9,690 bases of DNA from the NCBI GenBank assembly GCA_041687475.1, contig JAWLBW010000171.1, positions 1 to 9,690 on the forward strand. Direction: 5' to 3'. Below, one piece after another: positions 8,061-9,690 of this stretch. The notes under the pieces were generated by a model that was given only the letters and a program-made list of their open reading frames with translations, ran no database searches and was not told the origin of the DNA. The stretch's first letter is position 1. Every line of letters begins with the position of its first letter. This DNA comes from JAWLBW01 sp041687475 (GTDB lineage: Bacteria; J088; JAWLBW01). The translations under genes were made by a program, and so were the position numbers.

Positions 8061-8108
8061 ATCGTGCACCAGGTGCGTCACGGAAGCAGGGGGAGGAAGA
8101 GGCAACGC

Positions 8109-8194
8109 GGCGCCAACCGTGCAGCACGTCGCCGCTGCCCTGATTCCGCCGTCCGCCGTCGGCCTTCCGACGACCGTCCGAGGACCACCGTGCA
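8109..8194. repeat. Direct-repeat module, short copy
   Basis: The 86-bp partner of the module at 7839-7964, with 83 of 86 positions identical once the 40-bp indel is removed; the uninterrupted 74-bp part (8121-8194) matches 7891-7964 at 71 positions. It ends 14 bp from the stop codon of the convergent GMC gene, so it would lie in that gene's 3' UTR. Confidence 0.9.
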
Positions 8195-8208
8195 ACCCTG
8201 CAACCGCT

Positions 8209-9690
8209 CTACACGGCCTCGGCCACGTAATCGCCCGCCAGCCTTGCCGCCGCCATGATCGTGATCTGCGGATTCACGCCCAGGCAGTCGGGGAAGATGG
8301 AGGCGTCGGCCACGAAGACGTTCGGTACGCCGTGCAGGTTGAATTGGGGACTGACCGGTCCCCTCTTCGGATCGGCGTGAATGCGCACCGTCGCCTGCGG
8401 ATGGCTGGCGTACGTCTGCAGCTGCGAGGCGTGCGTTACCTTGCTGAGCGTACGTTCGAGCTCGGCCAGGCTGTACGCAGGGGCGCCGCCCTTGAGGCTC
8501 GGAATCACCGCCTTGGCACCTTCGTTGAAGTAGGCCTCGGCCACCAGCAGCATGCCGCGCCGCAACCGGCGAATGTCGTTTTCCGCATAGTGGTACTTGA
8601 TGGCGGCCTTGCCGAACGGGCCGTTCTTGACGGTGCCTTCACCCTCGTCGTGAATCATGCAGCCGCTCAGGGCCAGGTGGGGCAGCATGCGCATCCACTC
8701 GTACGGCTCGATGTCGACCGAGGTGCCGGCCGCGAAGAAAATGCCGGGCGTCATCGACGCGGCCGATTCGAGCAGAATGCCGTCGTCCATGAACTCGTCG
8801 CTGTAAATACCCTGGGTCACGCCGTTCCACATGCCGATGTTACGGTCGGGGAAATAGCCGAACACGCCCACGGGCGGGTGAATCTTGAGGCCTCGGCCGA
8901 TACCGTCGCTCACGCCGCCCAGACCGCTGCGCTGCAACAGCATGGGGGTGTCGATGGCGCCCGCCGCAACCACGACGGCTTTGGCATCGACTTCGAAACG
9001 ACCGCGCACCTTGTTGCCGTCTTCGGCCAGCAATACGCCTTCGACGCCGGTGGCCTTCTTGCCCTTCATGCGAACTTTGTCGACGCGGGCGCGCGTGAGC
9101 ACGCGCAATCCCTTTTCCATGCCCTCGACAATCTGCGCCTTGTCTACGCTGTACTTTCCGCCCGAGGGGCAGCCGAAATTGCACACGCCGCAACCCACGC
9201 AGGTCGGCGTGTTGCGCGGAATGGTGTCGACGTGCCAGCCCATGCCGGCGTAGGCGCTGCGGGTAACGAGGTTGTGGGTGCCGAGAATGTGGTCGGGCTG
9301 GGGGGCCACCTTCATGTAGGTTTCGACCCAGCTGAAGAGCGGATCGATGATGTCGGGTTCGGCCCAGTGAATGCCTTCCTTGTTGACGAAACCGTCGAGA
9401 ATCTCGCGGGGCGAGCGAAAGCAGATGCCGCTGTTGACCACCGTCGACCCGCCCAGCGTACGTGCGGCGAGCAGGGGAAAGTTTGCGTCGCCCGAAACCA
9501 GGCGCATGCCGCTCTCGTGATACAGCATGGGCAGGGCCGCCGCGTCTTCGCCTGAAAATTCATGCGACTGTTTGTTGCCGCCGTATTCGAGCACGAGTAC
9601 TTTCAGGCCCAGTTCTACCAGACGAAGGGCGGTGTTGGCGCCGCCGGCGCCCGAACCCACGACGACTACGTCGACCGATTCACGATGGGG
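8209..9690 (-). CDS. GMC-family FAD-dependent oxidoreductase with CxxCxxCxxxC cluster, N-terminus beyond the window
   Basis: Flavoprotein of the glucose-methanol-choline family, which oxidises alcohols, sterols or sugars through FAD. The frame is open to base 9690; upstream of a GTG at 9658-9660 it reads VDVVVVGSGAGG, the dinucleotide-binding fold for FAD, so that GTG is internal and the true start is outside. Numbering from that GTG: GSGAGG (2-7), LEYGG at the end of the second strand (24-28), the FAD segment ARTLGGSTVVNSG (66-78), a four-cysteine motif C154-x2-C157-x2-C160-x3-C164, and the C-terminal GMC block with H420 (SHPQATVRI) and N463 (GVNPQITI), candidates for the catalytic pair, preceded by FVADASIFPD (449-458). 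Length and Cys motif fit the bacterial long-chain-alcohol/cholesterol-oxidase-like branch; the substrate cannot be named. It runs convergent to cysN. Confidence 0.92.
   Translation of the reverse strand, partial: PHRESVDVVVVGSGAGGANTALRLVELGLKVLVLEYGGNKQSHEFSGEDAAALPMLYHESGMRLVSGDANFPLLAARTLGGSTVVNSGICFRSPREILDGFVNKEGIHWAEPDIIDPLFSWVETYMKVAPQPDHILGTHNLVTRSAYAGMGWHVDTIPRNTPTCVGCGVCNFGCPSGGKYSVDKAQIVEGMEKGLRVLTRARVDKVRMKGKKATGVEGVLLAEDGNKVRGRFEVDAKAVVVAAGAIDTPMLLQRSGLGGVSDGIGRGLKIHPPVGVFGYFPDRNIGMWNGVTQGIYSDEFMDDGILLESAASMTPGIFFAAGTSVDIEPYEWMRMLPHLALSGCMIHDEGEGTVKNGPFGKAAIKYHYAENDIRRLRRGMLLVAEAYFNEGAKAVIPSLKGGAPAYSLAELERTLSKVTHASQLQTYASHPQATVRIHADPKRGPVSPQFNLHGVPNVFVADASIFPDCLGVNPQITIMAAARLAGDYVAEAV

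Larger units (their letters stand above)
7469..8208. other. 740-bp repeat- and hairpin-rich region between convergent genes
   Basis: No credible gene lies here: open frames in both directions are low-complexity, lack ribosome sites and differ between repeat copies. The region holds several perfect hairpins (entered separately), small dyads CCGTGC-A-GCACGG (7650-7662), GCACGC-TC-GCGTGC (8026-8039) and GCACC-A-GGTGC (8066-8076), a tandem ACCGGCC pair (7861-7874), an 86-bp direct-repeat pair and an imperfect long inverted repeat. The word CGTGCA occurs seven times (7651, 7848, 7880, 7959, 8063, 8118, 8189). The flanking genes converge here, so transcripts from both sides must end within it. None of the hairpins has a clear T tract on the cysN strand. 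It looks like an accumulation of REP-like elements. Confidence 0.8.

Noticed and set aside
7839..8194. Possible CRISPR array or diversity-generating template/variable repeat pair
   Set aside because: There are only two copies, 86 and 126 bp long, with no regular short spacers. The three substitutions are not concentrated at adenines, and no Cas or reverse-transcriptase gene is present.
7876..8195. Reverse-strand small frames with repeated SSDGRRRTAE / VGRPTADGG peptides
   Set aside because: They come from the two direct-repeat copies read in different frames. The copies change frame relative to each other, which is not expected of a coding repeat.
7522..9555. Very long open frame (about 677 codons) on the + strand across the convergent gap and opposite the GMC gene
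   Set aside because: The reverse strand encodes a clear GMC enzyme with FAD motifs over most of it. The + frame translates to His/Ala/Arg/Gly-rich sequence with no domain, its first part runs through repeats, and it has no convincing ribosome site. Long antisense frames are expected in GC-rich coding DNA.

Overview
The window is GC-rich, gene-dense bacterial DNA. The gene types (an RND efflux pump, a ba3-type oxidase cluster, split CysD/CysN ATP sulfurylase, a bacterial GMC flavoenzyme) and the intergenic 7-bp repeats suggest a proteobacterium, perhaps an environmental gammaproteobacterium. That placement is inference: no rRNA or other phylogenetic marker is present.

Layout. (1) 1-2033, +: the C-terminal two thirds of an RND efflux transporter whose start lies before the window. 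(2) 2034-2330: a non-coding gap with two 7-bp tandem arrays flanking a terminator-like hairpin, then a promoter with a perfect inverted repeat at its -10. (3) 2331-4927, +: a compact four-gene oxidase operon made of an unrecognised two-helix small membrane protein, a subunit IIa-like protein, CuA subunit II and catalytic subunit I. Metal-ligand spacing matches the Thermus ba3 enzyme. A strong hairpin terminator follows at 4967-4998. (4) 4928-5207: terminator, then a good sigma70-type promoter and a leader of about 90 nt. (5) 5208-7468, +: cysD and cysN, the two subunits of ATP sulfurylase for assimilatory sulfate activation. No cysC or cysH is in view. (6) 7469-8208: a 740-bp gap between convergent genes with no credible gene, packed with hairpins, a 126/86-bp direct-repeat pair that differs by one 40-bp indel, and the recurrent word CGTGCA. 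(7) 8209-9690, -: a GMC-family flavin oxidoreductase with a ferredoxin-like cysteine cluster, whose N-terminus runs off the right edge.

The efflux pump, oxidase, sulfur-activation pair and GMC enzyme look like independent transcription units of ordinary chromosomal function. Within units the coupling is tight: the oxidase subunit II and I genes overlap by ATGA, and cysD-cysN are 11 bp apart. No phage, transposase, CRISPR array, defence system or RNA gene was seen. The least explained parts are the two repeat-rich intergenic regions, the small first gene of the oxidase operon, an altered proton-relay position in the efflux pump, and the cysteine cluster of the GMC enzyme.
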